Source: Nostocoides japonicum T1-X7
GTDB taxonomy: Bacteria; Actinomycetota; Actinomycetes; Actinomycetales; Dermatophilaceae
NCBI RefSeq assembly: GCF_001046855.1
Contig: NZ_HF570958.1
Span: 4,319,572 to 4,355,191 of the forward strand
Direction: 5' to 3'
DNA: 35,620 nt
Both the position numbers and the translations under genes were made by a program. This document shows, piece by piece, positions 1-8,979 of the stretch. Positions within the stretch are counted from its first letter, which is position 1, and the number at the start of each line of letters is the position of its first letter. The notes beneath the pieces were generated by a model, which was not told the DNA's origin, searched no databases, and saw only the letters and a list, made by a program, of their open reading frames with translations.

Positions 1-1172
1 CCCCCCACCCCCCCCCGGCCGGCCCCCCCGTGGGCCGCCCGGATCCGGGCGCGACCTCGGCTCCACCCGCGGGCCCGGCAACCCCGGACGCGCCCTCAGG
101 GCCGGCCTCGGCGCCGGCCGACAGCGGAGCGGGTCGCCCCCCGAGTCGGCCGGTCGAGGAGGCCCGGAACGCATCCGGACCCATACCCGAGGCGCCGGCA
201 CCGGTCGGCGGGGGCACCGCTGCGCCCACCGCCGGTTCGTCCTCTCCGGCCGCCGGCACGTCGGAGGCCACCGCGGCGGCGCCGGCCACCAGGGGCCTCG
301 ACACGGCTGCCCTCCGGCGCGCCTGGCCCGACGTGCTCGCCAAGGTCTTCACCCTCAAGCGGACGACGTGGACCCTCCTGTCCGCGCACGCGCAGATCGT
401 CGGCTACGACGGCTCCCGCCTGCAGGTGTCGATGCCGACGGCGGGTCTGTTGACGGCGTTCCAGGGGGGTCAGCATCCCGAGCTGGTCCGGCAGGCGCTC
501 ATCGACGTGCTCGGCATCGACGTCCGCGTCGAGGGCGTCCTCGATGACGGCTCGTCCGCACCCGCCACGTCGGCGAACCCTCCGCCACCGGTGCGCTCCG
601 GCCCTCGGGCGCCCACCGGTTCTCCGGACGCGGAGCCCGCCCCAGGTCCCCCCGCGAGCCGGGGTGACTGGAGCTCCGCACCGCCACCGGCCACGACCGC
701 TCCGTCGTGGGCGACGGCCACCATGCCCGCCGGCGACGGGCCAGGAGAGGGCGGCGGGCGGCCGGACCCGGCATACGGTGCGGGATCGTCTCCCGAGGCC
801 CGTTCGGCCCCGGGTGCCGTCGCACGTGGAGCCGTCCCACCTGGTGGGTCCTCAGGACCTCCGGGCGACGAAACCGGTGCCCCAGACCCTGCCGCTCGTT
901 CGGGTGGCCCGGCGGCCGCTGGCGGCGTTGCGGCGGGCGGCGGAGCGGCAGGCGCGTCGCCGTCCGCGCGTCGCCGTGTCCCACTCGTCGACGGCCGCCC
1001 GGGAGCCGTTCCCGCCTCACCGCCTGGTGCCTCGGATTCGGACGTCATGGAGGACGCCGACGAGGAGCTCGTGAGCCCCGACGACGAAGCCGTCGACGAG
1101 ATCGCCGAGGCGGGCGCCTCCGTCGTCCAGCGGCTCCTCGGCGGCACGGTCATCGACGAGTCCGAGGACTGA
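1..1172 (+). CDS. dnaX: DNA polymerase III subunit gamma/tau, C-terminal part (5' end outside window)
   Basis: C-terminal part of the clamp-loader subunit. The frame is open from base 3 with no stop, so the gene starts upstream; the GTG at 30 is probably internal. The visible protein is a long Pro/Ala/Gly-rich linker, then a folded segment (about residues 95-170 counted from base 30) around LRRAWPDVLAKVFTLKR and LLSAHAQIVGYDG, which is typical of actinobacterial tau. A second disordered linker follows. The C-terminus is acidic and ends near VVQRLLGGTVIDESED, like other actinobacterial DnaX tails. recR and a DUF5063 gene downstream support the call. The ATPase core is not in view. Confidence 0.85.
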   Translation, partial: PHPPPAGPPVGRPDPGATSAPPAGPATPDAPSGPASAPADSGAGRPPSRPVEEARNASGPIPEAPAPVGGGTAAPTAGSSSPAAGTSEATAAAPATRGLDTAALRRAWPDVLAKVFTLKRTTWTLLSAHAQIVGYDGSRLQVSMPTAGLLTAFQGGQHPELVRQALIDVLGIDVRVEGVLDDGSSAPATSANPPPPVRSGPRAPTGSPDAEPAPGPPASRGDWSSAPPPATTAPSWATATMPAGDGPGEGGGRPDPAYGAGSSPEARSAPGAVARGAVPPGGSSGPPGDETGAPDPAARSGGPAAAGGVAAGGGAAGASPSARRRVPLVDGRPGAVPASPPGASDSDVMEDADEELVSPDDEAVDEIAEAGASVVQRLLGGTVIDESED

Positions 1173-1335
1173 GCCAGGAGCTCGCGCGGGCTCGGCCGAG
1201 CCGGGCCAACCTCAACGGTCCGTCGCTGACGCGCCCTCCCGTGTCCACCGAACGGCTCACCACCTCCCAGGCCACGACGGCGAGCGTCATCGACCGCTCC
1301 GCGGAACGCGGCGTGCCGGCGCGCCGGTGTGGGGC

Positions 1336-1341
1336 TACGGT
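1336..1341 (+). promoter_or_regulatory. Putative -10 box for the acyltransferase gene (leaderless type)
   Basis: TACGGT lies 6 nt before the ATG at 1348. In actinobacteria this spacing puts the transcription start at or next to the start codon. It also favours ATG 1348 over the upstream GTG at 1327. Confidence 0.45.
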
Positions 1342-1347
1342 TCCGAC

Positions 1348-2034
1348 ATGTACTACACGGTGGGCCGGGCGGTCCTGCGACCGCTCACGCTGTTGCTCTA
1401 TCGCCCCACCATCACCGGGCTCGAGAACGTCCCGGAGAGCGGCGGCTGCCTCATCGCGAGCAACCATCTGTCCTTCATCGACTCATTCGCGATCCCGCTC
1501 ACCTCGCCCCGCAAGGTGTCCTTCCTCGCGAAGTCCGACTACTTCGAGAAGACGAACCTCCCCGGGCGTGCGCTCGCCCAGATGATGTCCTCGCTCGGAG
1601 CGATCCCCGTCGACCGCCGCAGCCCGAGCGCCGCCCAGGACTCCCTCGAGTCGGCGCTCGCGGTCGTCGAGGCGGGTGGGGCTTTCGGCATCTACCCGGA
1701 AGGCACCCGCTCCCGCGACGGACGGCTCTATCGCGGACGCACGGGCGTCGCCTGGTTGGCCCTCAAGGCTCAGGTCCCCGTCGTGCCGGTCGGACTCGTC
1801 GGCACCGACCAGATCCAGCCCGTCGGGAACCGCTTCCCTCGGATCCGCCACGTGGAGGTGCACTTCGGAGCGCCGATCCAGCCGACGGCATACGCCGGCA
1901 TGCCGTCCGGACGCGCCCGCCGCGCCCTCACCGACGACGTCATGGACGCGATCGCCGCGCTCAGCGGACAGGCTCGGGCCGGTGGGTATGCCACGCTGCC
2001 GACGGCCTCCGACGGCCCGCCCATCGGGATCTGA
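1348..2034 (+). CDS. 1-acyl-sn-glycerol-3-phosphate acyltransferase family protein (PlsC-like)
   Basis: A 228-aa PlsC-family acyltransferase, which would transfer an acyl chain to lysophosphatidate or a related acceptor at the inner membrane face. The catalytic HX4D motif is visible as NHLSFID (His40, Asp45). The acceptor-binding EGTRSRDG motif follows around residue 110. VVPVGLVGTDQIQP further on fits the fourth conserved block. The start is set at ATG 1348 because a TANNNT box stands 6 nt before it and the N-terminus MYYTVGRAVLRPL looks like a family start. It sits alone between dnaX and recR with its own promoter. The exact acceptor cannot be told from sequence. Confidence 0.85.
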   Translation: MYYTVGRAVLRPLTLLLYRPTITGLENVPESGGCLIASNHLSFIDSFAIPLTSPRKVSFLAKSDYFEKTNLPGRALAQMMSSLGAIPVDRRSPSAAQDSLESALAVVEAGGAFGIYPEGTRSRDGRLYRGRTGVAWLALKAQVPVVPVGLVGTDQIQPVGNRFPRIRHVEVHFGAPIQPTAYAGMPSGRARRALTDDVMDAIAALSGQARAGGYATLPTASDGPPIGI

Positions 2035-2159
2035 CCAGGACGGGAGCGGGCCGACAGCGGGTCGGCCCTGCCGACCGTCCCCGCCCGGGCGGTTCGGAGC
2101 GGCGCACGCGTGCCGGCGAATCACGGCCCGCCGCCCCCCGTCCCGGGGCGCCGAGGGCA

Positions 2160-2165
2160 TAGGCT
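2160..2165 (+). promoter_or_regulatory. Putative -10 box for recR (leaderless type)
   Basis: TAGGCT is followed by 7 nt and the GTG at 2173. No Shine-Dalgarno sequence is visible, so a leaderless recR transcript is likely. Confidence 0.45.
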
Positions 2166-2172
2166 CGGCACC

Positions 2173-2772
2173 GTGTACGAGGGTGCGGTCCAGGACCTGA
2201 TCGACGAGCTCGGGCGACTGCCCGGGGTCGGTCCCAAGAGCGCCCAACGCATCGCATTCCACCTCCTCCAGGCCGACGAGGCGGACGTGAGCCGGCTCGC
2301 CCGGGCGCTCACCGAGGTGAAGGCCCGCGTCCGGTTCTGCTCGGTGTGCGGGAACGTCGCCGAGAGCGACGTCTGCCGGATCTGCGCCGACCCGCGGCGC
2401 GACGCGACGAGCATCTGCGTCGTCGAGGAGCCCAAGGACGTCGTCGCCATCGAGCGGACCCGGGAGTTCCGCGGGCGCTACCACGTGCTCGGCGGCGCCA
2501 TCTCGCCCATCGACGGCGTCGGCCCGAGCGACCTGCGCGTCACCGAGCTCATGCAGCGCCTCGCGTCCGGCGAGGTCACCGAGGTGATCATCGCGACCGA
2601 CCCCAACCTCGAGGGGGAGGCGACGGCGACCTACCTCGCGCGGCTGTTGAAGGACATGGGACTGCGGGTCACCCGCCTCGCCTCAGGACTGCCGGTCGGG
2701 GGCGATCTGGAGTATGCCGACGAGGTCACCCTCGGCCGCGCCTTCGAGGGACGGAGACTGATCGATGCCTGA
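2173..2772 (+). CDS. recR: Recombination mediator protein RecR
   Basis: RecR, 199 aa, the usual family length. It acts with RecO and RecF to load RecA at gaps during recombinational repair. Domains in order: N-terminal helix-hairpin-helix ([20 protein letters not shown], about residues 11-30), a four-cysteine zinc finger (Cys56, Cys59, Cys68, Cys71), then a Toprim domain beginning [10 protein letters not shown] near residue 81. The GTG at 2173 gives the standard [15 protein letters not shown]-terminus; the in-frame ATG-like start 63 nt upstream adds an unconserved Pro/Gly-rich tail and was rejected. Its 3' end overlaps the next gene by 8 nt. Confidence 0.95.
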   Translation: MYEGAVQDLIDELGRLPGVGPKSAQRIAFHLLQADEADVSRLARALTEVKARVRFCSVCGNVAESDVCRICADPRRDATSICVVEEPKDVVAIERTREFRGRYHVLGGAISPIDGVGPSDLRVTELMQRLASGEVTEVIIATDPNLEGEATATYLARLLKDMGLRVTRLASGLPVGGDLEYADEVTLGRAFEGRRLIDA

Positions 2773-3328
2773 CGTGCTGGCCGACCTGGCGCCCCTGGCC
2801 GACGAGTGCGCTCGCGAGGCGCGGCTCTACCTCACGGCGGTGACGGAGATCGCCGCCGGGTCGGCCTCCGACTCGGCGATCCCGCTCAGCCTCCTCGCCC
2901 TGTCGCAGGCGCTGGCCATGGGTGCGCGGCTCGGTGCGATGGAGGACATCGTGCCGACGGACCGCTTCGAGGCCGACTCCGGGCCGGATCCCGAGCTGAA
3001 CCCCCTCCGCGTCGGCATCGCGAACGTCTTCGAGGGGCTCGACGAGTACGCCGACCTCGAGGACCCGCTGACAAGCGGCGAGGTGACGACGGGGTCGCTG
3101 TCCAACGACCTCACCCTCGTCGCCGACGGTCTCTCCCACGGCCTCGCCCACTACGACGCCGGGCGGACCGTCGAGGCCCTGTGGTGGTGGCAGTTCTCGT
3201 ACCTGTCGTTCTGGGGTGAGCGGGCCGCCTCGGCCCTGCGCGTCCTCCAGTCGCTCCTGGCCCACATCCGGCTCGACGCCGACGAGGAGATCGTCTCCGA
3301 GGCCGAGTTCGACGCCCTCCACCCCTGA
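2765..3328 (+). CDS. DUF5063 domain-containing protein
   Basis: A 187-aa helical acidic protein that matches the DUF5063 proteins commonly found just after recR in actinobacteria. Recognisable stretches are [19 protein letters not shown] and [20 protein letters not shown] in the second half. It starts inside recR (8-nt overlap), so translation is probably coupled. There is no signal peptide, membrane segment or known catalytic motif. Function is unknown; conserved adjacency to recR suggests a link to recombination or repair but does not show it. Confidence 0.8.
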   Translation: MPDVLADLAPLADECAREARLYLTAVTEIAAGSASDSAIPLSLLALSQALAMGARLGAMEDIVPTDRFEADSGPDPELNPLRVGIANVFEGLDEYADLEDPLTSGEVTTGSLSNDLTLVADGLSHGLAHYDAGRTVEALWWWQFSYLSFWGERAASALRVLQSLLAHIRLDADEEIVSEAEFDALHP

Positions 3329-3391
3329 CCCCGACGCGCCCCCACCCTTCACCGCACGTATCGCACTCGTGCCGCGCGCGCCGACATCCCT

Positions 3392-3458
3392 CCCCGCACG
3401 TGCCGAGTTGTTGTTTCCTACTCGCCAGTAGCCCGACATCAAGTCGGCACGTGCGGGG
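3392..3458. repeat. 15-bp perfect inverted repeat with CACGTG core
   Basis: The left arm CCCCGCACGTGCCGA (3392-3406) is the exact reverse complement of the right arm TCGGCACGTGCGGGG (3444-3458), with a 37-nt spacer. Each arm contains CACGTG. The right arm is also the beginning of the direct repeat that follows, so the two structures share sequence. Candidate bidirectional terminator or a mobile REP-like element. Confidence 0.75.
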
Positions 3459-3580
3459 TTGTCGTGGTCGGAGGGCGAACCGGACCACGGAAAGCTCACA
3501 CCTGCCGGGCAGCGTCGCGGCACGTGCGGGGTTGTCGTGGTCGGAGGGCGAACCGGACCACGGAAAGCTCACACCTGCCG
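3445..3580. repeat. Tandem 63-bp direct repeat, two identical copies, period 73 bp
   Basis: Copies at 3445-3507 and 3518-3580 are identical over 63 bp and separated by 10 bp. Each begins CGGCACGTGCGGGGTTGTCG and ends AAAGCTCACACCTGCCG. Within a copy, CGTGGTCGG and CGGACCACG form an imperfect inverted pair. The exact identity suggests recent duplication or maintenance by gene conversion. Confidence 0.85.
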
Positions 3581-3648
3581 AAGGGGGGCCGCCGCCAGGC
3601 GAGCACGCAGGGGCCGTGCAGAAGAGCGGGCGGGGGTGCCCAGAGGAC

Positions 3649-4728
3649 TCAGGCGATGCGGGTGCCGTTGGGCAGCCGGCGGACCGGGGTGCGGGTGCGC
3701 CGGATCGCGACGGCGCTCGCCCCGGCGCCGACGACGAGGAGGAAGCCGAGGCCGAACGGCCACACCGGGCCGGACTGGAGGGGCTCCTCCTCCTCGGGCG
3801 CGTTGGAGCCGACGTAGCACTCCTGCCGCTCCCGGGTGTCGGCTCCTGCCCGGGCGGCGCGGGCGCCGATGCTGATGTAGCGCATCGGCGTGAAGCCGCC
3901 GCTCGACGTCGTCTGCCGCACGTCGCGGCCCGGTGCCGCGTCCGCGACGACGACGAACGGGTTGAGCGGCAGGAGCCACCAGATCCGCTCAGTGTGGATG
4001 ACCTCCGTCTCGCGCGTGAGATGCCGGCAGTCCGCGACCGTCGGCTCGGAGGAGGCGTCGTCCGGGGTGACGGACTGGTGCTGCTCCCACCAGCTGTCGG
4101 GGACGCCGTAGTACCGCACCTGCTCCCGGGAGTCGACGAGGAAGAAGGACAGGACGAAGACGATGACCGTCCCGAAGGTGAGGGCCGCCATCGCCAGGTA
4201 GGTCAGCACCGCCGAGGCGACGGGCCGCGCCGTGAGGGTCGAGAACATGAGGCCGATCGCACACACGACGGCGAGGACGAGGGCGAGGACGGCGAGCGAG
4301 GCGAGGACCGACCCGATCGAGATACCCCCGGACACCCACGCCCAGACGAGGAACGGCAGCGACACCGCGAGGAAGACGAGCGAGACGAGCCACGACGCGA
4401 GCAGCTTGCCGACGACGATGTCGGCGGGCGTGAGGAGGGTCGTCTGGAGGGTCGCGAGCACCCCCTGCTCCCGGTCGCCGTTGATGGAGGTCGCGGTGAG
4501 CGACGGGACGACGAGCATGCCGAGGGCGAGGACGAGGAACGTCGTCACGTCGTAGAGCGTCGGCCCCGCGAGGACGTCGTTGCTGCTGGAGTTGATGGCG
4601 AGCCAGGTGAGCACGGTGACGCCCGCAATGACGACGAACCACACGGCGAGCACGGCCGGCCACCGCGACGTGCGAGCCCGCTGCCGCAGCTCGAGCGCCG
4701 CGACCGTCCACACCCCGTGCGCGCTCAC
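3649..4728 (-). CDS. ABC transporter permease (ABC-2 type)
   Basis: A 359-aa integral membrane subunit partnering the ATP-binding gene just upstream. Hydrophobic segments fall near residues 22-45, 61-78, 105-130, 137-160, 170-195 and 325-345, with a large soluble stretch (about 200-320) before the last one. The early cytoplasmic segment NGDREQGVLATLQTTLLTP is typical of ABC-2 export permeases. The GTG at 4728 is chosen because it overlaps the ATPase stop as GTGA, giving translational coupling; longer readings run back into the ATPase in another frame. Export of a lipid, drug or peptide is likely; the substrate is unknown. Confidence 0.82.
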   Translation of the reverse strand: MSAHGVWTVAALELRQRARTSRWPAVLAVWFVVIAGVTVLTWLAINSSSNDVLAGPTLYDVTTFLVLALGMLVVPSLTATSINGDREQGVLATLQTTLLTPADIVVGKLLASWLVSLVFLAVSLPFLVWAWVSGGISIGSVLASLAVLALVLAVVCAIGLMFSTLTARPVASAVLTYLAMAALTFGTVIVFVLSFFLVDSREQVRYYGVPDSWWEQHQSVTPDDASSEPTVADCRHLTRETEVIHTERIWWLLPLNPFVVVADAAPGRDVRQTTSSGGFTPMRYISIGARAARAGADTRERQECYVGSNAPEEEEPLQSGPVWPFGLGFLLVVGAGASAVAIRRTRTPVRRLPNGTRIA

Positions 4729-5651
4729 TGTCGGTCCTCCGTCGCCGCGAGGTAGGCCGCCTCGAGCGCACCCTGGCTCGGGGCATACGAGGTGATCCGT
4801 ATGTCGTCGCGCACCAGTTCCGCGAGGAGGGCGGCGGCCGCCTCCTCGCCGACGACGTCGACCTCGGTCGCCGTGAGATCGGGACGCCAGGACACCCGAC
4901 GGTCGTCGAGCCACCCGCGCAGCCGCTCGGTGTCGAGGCTGGAGACCCGCCACCGCGCGACCGTCGCGGCGGAACCGTCCGGCTCGAGGGTCTGGACGTC
5001 GATCGACCGCCCTCGCGAGACGATGACGGCGCGGTCGGCGACCTCCTGCAGCTCGGTGAGGATGTGGCTCGAGACGAGGACGGTCCGACCCTCGGCGGCC
5101 AGGCCCCGCAGCACGTCGCGCAGCTCGATCCGGCTCCGAGGATCCAGGCCGGAGGCCGGCTCGTCGAGGAGGAGGACCGACGGCTCGTGGACGAGGGCCC
5201 GGGCCAGCCCGAGCCGCTGCTTCTGCCCACGGGACAGGACACGGGCCCGCCGGTCGGCGAGCTCACCGAGGTGGAGGAGGGCGAGGACCTCGTCGGTCCG
5301 GGTCCGGGCGCGCTCGGTGCGCATGTCGTATGCCGCGCAGATGGTGAGCAGCACCTCCCTCACCGTCAGCGCGTCCCAGGTGCCGAACCCGTCGGGCATC
5401 CAGCCGATGTGCGCGCGCACCTCGCGCGGCCGGGTCACCGGGTCGACCCCGTCGATCCGGATCTCTCCCTGGTCCGGGGCGAGGAGCGTCGCGAGCATGA
5501 GGAGCAGAGTCGTCTTGCCCGCGCCGTTGGGCCCGACGAGGGCGGTGATCTCACCCGGGCGCGCGGTGAGCGAGATGTCCTCGACGGCGAGCACGGACCC
5601 GAAGGCGCGCCGCACGCCCCGGACCTCGATCCCCCTCGAGCTGCTCTCCAT
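4725..5651 (-). CDS. ABC transporter ATP-binding protein
   Basis: A 308-aa ATPase subunit of an ABC-2 type exporter. Walker A is GPNGAGKTT, the signature is LSRGQKQR, and Walker B is LLLDEPASGLD, followed by the switch histidine in VSSHIL. The C-terminal ~90 residues form an extra domain typical of the CcmA/DrrA-like group. It is first in a two-gene operon, with a 4-nt GTGA overlap to the permease. The start ATG at 5651 has a TAGGGT box 6 nt upstream and is probably leaderless. Substrate not predictable. Confidence 0.92.
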   Translation of the reverse strand: MESSSRGIEVRGVRRAFGSVLAVEDISLTARPGEITALVGPNGAGKTTLLLMLATLLAPDQGEIRIDGVDPVTRPREVRAHIGWMPDGFGTWDALTVREVLLTICAAYDMRTERARTRTDEVLALLHLGELADRRARVLSRGQKQRLGLARALVHEPSVLLLDEPASGLDPRSRIELRDVLRGLAAEGRTVLVSSHILTELQEVADRAVIVSRGRSIDVQTLEPDGSAATVARWRVSSLDTERLRGWLDDRRVSWRPDLTATEVDVVGEEAAAALLAELVRDDIRITSYAPSQGALEAAYLAATEDRQ

Positions 5652-5657
5652 GGACAG

Positions 5658-5663
5658 ACCCTA
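5658..5663 (-). promoter_or_regulatory. Putative -10 box for the ABC exporter operon (leaderless type)
   Basis: On the minus strand, TAGGGT is followed by 6 nt and the ATG at 5651. The palindrome-rich block begins roughly 120 bp further upstream, so it could act on this promoter. Confidence 0.45.
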
Positions 5664-5780
5664 TGCGGGTGCTGTGTCACCCCGCGGGAGGTTCACTCCG
5701 TCCGTGGCCCCCTCCTGCCGTACCGCCCCGCCGCTCGCTGCGTGGCCGCCCCGTCGCTCGCTGCGTGGCCGGCCCATCGC

Positions 5781-5871
5781 TCGCTTTATCGGGTCACCCC
5801 GGAACACCGAGGTTCACCCGACAACGGAAGTCGGGTGAACCTCTGTCTTGTCGGGTCACCCGATAAAGCGA
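5781..5871. repeat. Nested inverted repeats forming a potential 91-nt hairpin
   Basis: Outer arms 5781-5799 (TCGCTTTATCGGGTCACCC) and 5853-5871 pair at 18 of 19 positions. Inside them, a perfect 14-bp pair GAGGTTCACCCGAC (5809-5822) and GTCGGGTGAACCTC (5830-5843) surrounds a 7-nt loop. The outer arms are also members of the GGGTSACCC family. Confidence 0.8.
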
Positions 5872-6141
5872 ACGCCTGTGCATCACACCCCCTGGCCATC
5901 TGGCACCCGATCGGGGTCTGTGCACCACCGGGTGTGGCGGTCTGGCGCCCGATCGGGGTGACCCGATAAGGCGAGCGCACGTCTTGTCGGGTCACCCGAT
6001 AAAGCGAGCGCCTGTGCATCACACCCCCTGGCCATCTGGCACCCGATCGGGGTCTGTGCACCACCGGGTGTGGCGGTCCGGCACCCGATCGGGGTGACCC
6101 GATCCCGCGAGCGCCAGCTTTATCGGGTCACCCGATAAAGC
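5845..6141. repeat. Tandem 136-bp repeat, two near-identical copies plus a partial third
   Basis: Copy 1 is 5845-5980 and copy 2 starts at 5981 with period 136, differing at only a handful of positions. A partial third copy holds the 25-bp palindrome GCTTTATCGGGT-C-ACCCGATAAAGC (6117-6141). Across 5791-6133 the core GGGTSACCC occurs six times, starting at 5791, 5853, 5956, 5989, 6092 and 6125. The steps are 62, 103, 33, 103 and 33 bp, and 33 bp is about three helical turns. Confidence 0.85.
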
Positions 6142-6215
6142 GAGGGCCGGGTGTCGCGGCTCGCGGCCGGCGCGTCCGGCATACGGGCCTGGTGTCCGCC
6201 CACTGGACCGGTCGT

Positions 6216-6221
6216 TAGACT
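6216..6221 (+). promoter_or_regulatory. Possible -10 box for lysC
   Basis: TAGACT lies about 40 nt before the GTG of lysC. No good -35 is visible. A similar TAGAGT is present at 7581-7586, about 100 nt before the asd homologue. Confidence 0.3.
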
Positions 6222-6260
6222 CGAGAGACCGTCAACCCTCGCACCATCGGAGAAGCTCCC

Positions 6261-7535
<1,275 letters not shown>

Positions 7536-7683
7536 TCCTCGGCGCGCCGGGGTGCCCGGTCGCCGGCTCGCCCGCCGGGTTAGAGTCGACGGCGTCGGAC
7601 GAGGTGGCCCGCGGACGGGTCCTCTGACGCGTCCGGCCGACCGCCCGCCGCACCGGCGGGGACGACCGACGGAATGAGCCCTG
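7536..7683 (+). promoter_or_regulatory. Leader region of the asd homologue with GC-rich hairpin
   Basis: A TAGAGT box (7581-7586) suggests a start of transcription about 90 nt before the gene. The leader contains CCCGCCG-CAC-CGGCGGG (7644-7660), a perfect 7-bp stem, just before the GTG. No T-run follows, so it is not a standard terminator. I recognise no riboswitch. Confidence 0.3.
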
Positions 7684-8751
7684 GTGCCTGAACGACCCAC
7701 CCTCGCCGTCGTCGGCGGGACCGGCGCCGTGGGCCGGACGGTCCTGTCCCTCCTCCGGCTGCGGGAGGACCTGTGGGGCGAGGTGCGGGTCTGCGCCTCG
7801 CCCGACGACGTCGGCACGACGGTGGTCGCGCGGGGCGAGGAGCTCGTCGTCCAGCGGCTGTCCCGCGACTTCTTCGACGGCGTCGACATCGCCCTCTTCG
7901 ACCTGCCGCCCCAGCTGGCCCGCACCTGGGCGCCGATCGCCGTCGCGGCCGGTGCGATCGTCATCGACAACAGCACCGACTTCCGCGAGGAGCACGACGT
8001 CCCCCTCGTCGCCTCGTCGGTCAACCCCCTCAAGCTGCGCGACCGTCCCCGCGGGATCATCGCGAACCCCGGCGCCACGGCCCTGACGATCCTCGAGGCG
8101 CTCGGCGTCCTGCATACCCAGTGGGACCTCGGCGAGCTCGTCCTCACGACGTTCCAGGCCGCGAGCGGTCTCGGCCGCCGCGGCACCCAGCGGCTCTACG
8201 ACGAGATGGCCCTCGTCGGCGCCGACCGGACCCTCGGGCGCAGCCCCGGGGACGTCCGCCGCCTCGTCGAGCACGAGCTGGGCCCGTCGCCCTTCCCGGC
8301 ACCCCTCGCGTACAACGTCGTCCCGTTCGTCGGCGTCGGCTCGGAGGACGGGGCGACGTCGGAGGAGACGAAGGTCCGCGGGGAGATCCGCAAGGTCCTC
8401 GAGCTGCCTCGGCTGCCCATCTCCGCGACGTGTGTCCGCGTGCCGGTCGTGACGAGCCACTCCGTCGCGGTCCACGCGCGCTTCGAGCGGCGGCTCACGG
8501 CCGACGACGTCCGGCAGGCCCTCATGGACGCCCCGACGATCGTCGTCCTCGACGACATCGAGCATCACGAGTTCCCGACGCCCGTCGACGCCGTCGGCTC
8601 GGATCCGCGGTTCGTCGGCCGGATCCGGCAGACGCCCGGCCTGCGCAACGCCATCGACTTCTTCATCTGCAGCGACAACCTGCGGACCGGCGGCGCCCTC
8701 AACCTCGTCGAGAACGCCGAGCTCGTCCGCCCGGAGCTCCACCGCGGCTGA
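7684..8751 (+). CDS. Aspartate-semialdehyde dehydrogenase homologue lacking the catalytic cysteine
   Basis: A 355-aa protein with the full ASADH fold: N-terminal GGTGAVGRTVL Rossmann loop (residues 11-21), FQAASG (Gln158), CVRVPVVTSHS (Arg252, His259) and C-terminal DNLRTGGALNLVENAEL. The normal active-site motif PNCTT reads PGATA, so the cysteine position is Ala131 (codon 8074-8076). The spacings Ala131-Gln158 (27) and Arg252-His259 (7) equal those of E. coli Cys135-Gln162 and Arg267-His274, so the alignment is secure. The usual FSAG motif is FDLP and the usual EVN is SVN. It probably cannot form the acyl-enzyme intermediate. It sits in the normal asd position behind lysC but is likely a pseudoenzyme or altered in function. 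Confidence 0.85.
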   Translation: MPERPTLAVVGGTGAVGRTVLSLLRLREDLWGEVRVCASPDDVGTTVVARGEELVVQRLSRDFFDGVDIALFDLPPQLARTWAPIAVAAGAIVIDNSTDFREEHDVPLVASSVNPLKLRDRPRGIIANPGATALTILEALGVLHTQWDLGELVLTTFQAASGLGRRGTQRLYDEMALVGADRTLGRSPGDVRRLVEHELGPSPFPAPLAYNVVPFVGVGSEDGATSEETKVRGEIRKVLELPRLPISATCVRVPVVTSHSVAVHARFERRLTADDVRQALMDAPTIVVLDDIEHHEFPTPVDAVGSDPRFVGRIRQTPGLRNAIDFFICSDNLRTGGALNLVENAELVRPELHRG

Positions 8752-8979
8752 GCGCGCGGACCCGCCCATCCCGGTGGCGTGACGCGAGGGGCTCGGGTGA
8801 CAATGGACCTCAGGGATGGGGCCGCATCGCAGGGGATGCCACGTCACGGTTGGGTCCTGTCCCGGCGTGTTGCTGGTGTGACTCGTGTGGCGAATGATGT
8901 ATTTAGGCGCACGGGCCCGGGGCACCTCGCGTCGCGCCCGGCAACCGTGAGATCGATCCGAGGTCCGCAGGAGGACTCG

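Larger units (their letters stand above)
3329..3648. other. Convergent intergenic region with repeats
   Basis: This 320-bp gap lies between two converging genes. It holds one long inverted repeat and a two-copy direct repeat (listed separately). I see no convincing coding sequence: open frames here run through the repeats. The hairpins could end transcription from both sides, but there is no T-run typical of an intrinsic terminator. Confidence 0.6.
5652..6260. other. 609-bp divergent intergenic region filled with palindromic repeats
   Basis: It separates the divergent ABC exporter and lysC genes. 5781-6141 is nearly all repeat. 5732-5748 and 5755-5771 carry two copies of CGCTCGCTGCGTGGCCG, with a third CGCTCGCT just before the first palindrome. 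The last ~115 bp hold the lysC promoter and ribosome-binding site. I see no credible coding sequence. Confidence 0.7.

Noticed and set aside
1..29. C-rich run at the window start as a possible structured element
   Set aside because: It is in frame with the Pro-rich linker of DnaX, which explains the run of CCC codons.
3400..4755. Plus-strand open frame starting in the repeats and running over the ABC permease
   Set aside because: It is the complement of the permease and reads through the direct repeat; highly charged Glu/Arg/Asp composition only.
5845..6141. CRISPR array
   Set aside because: The units are 136 bp and near-identical along their whole length, so there are no unique spacers, and no cas gene is nearby.
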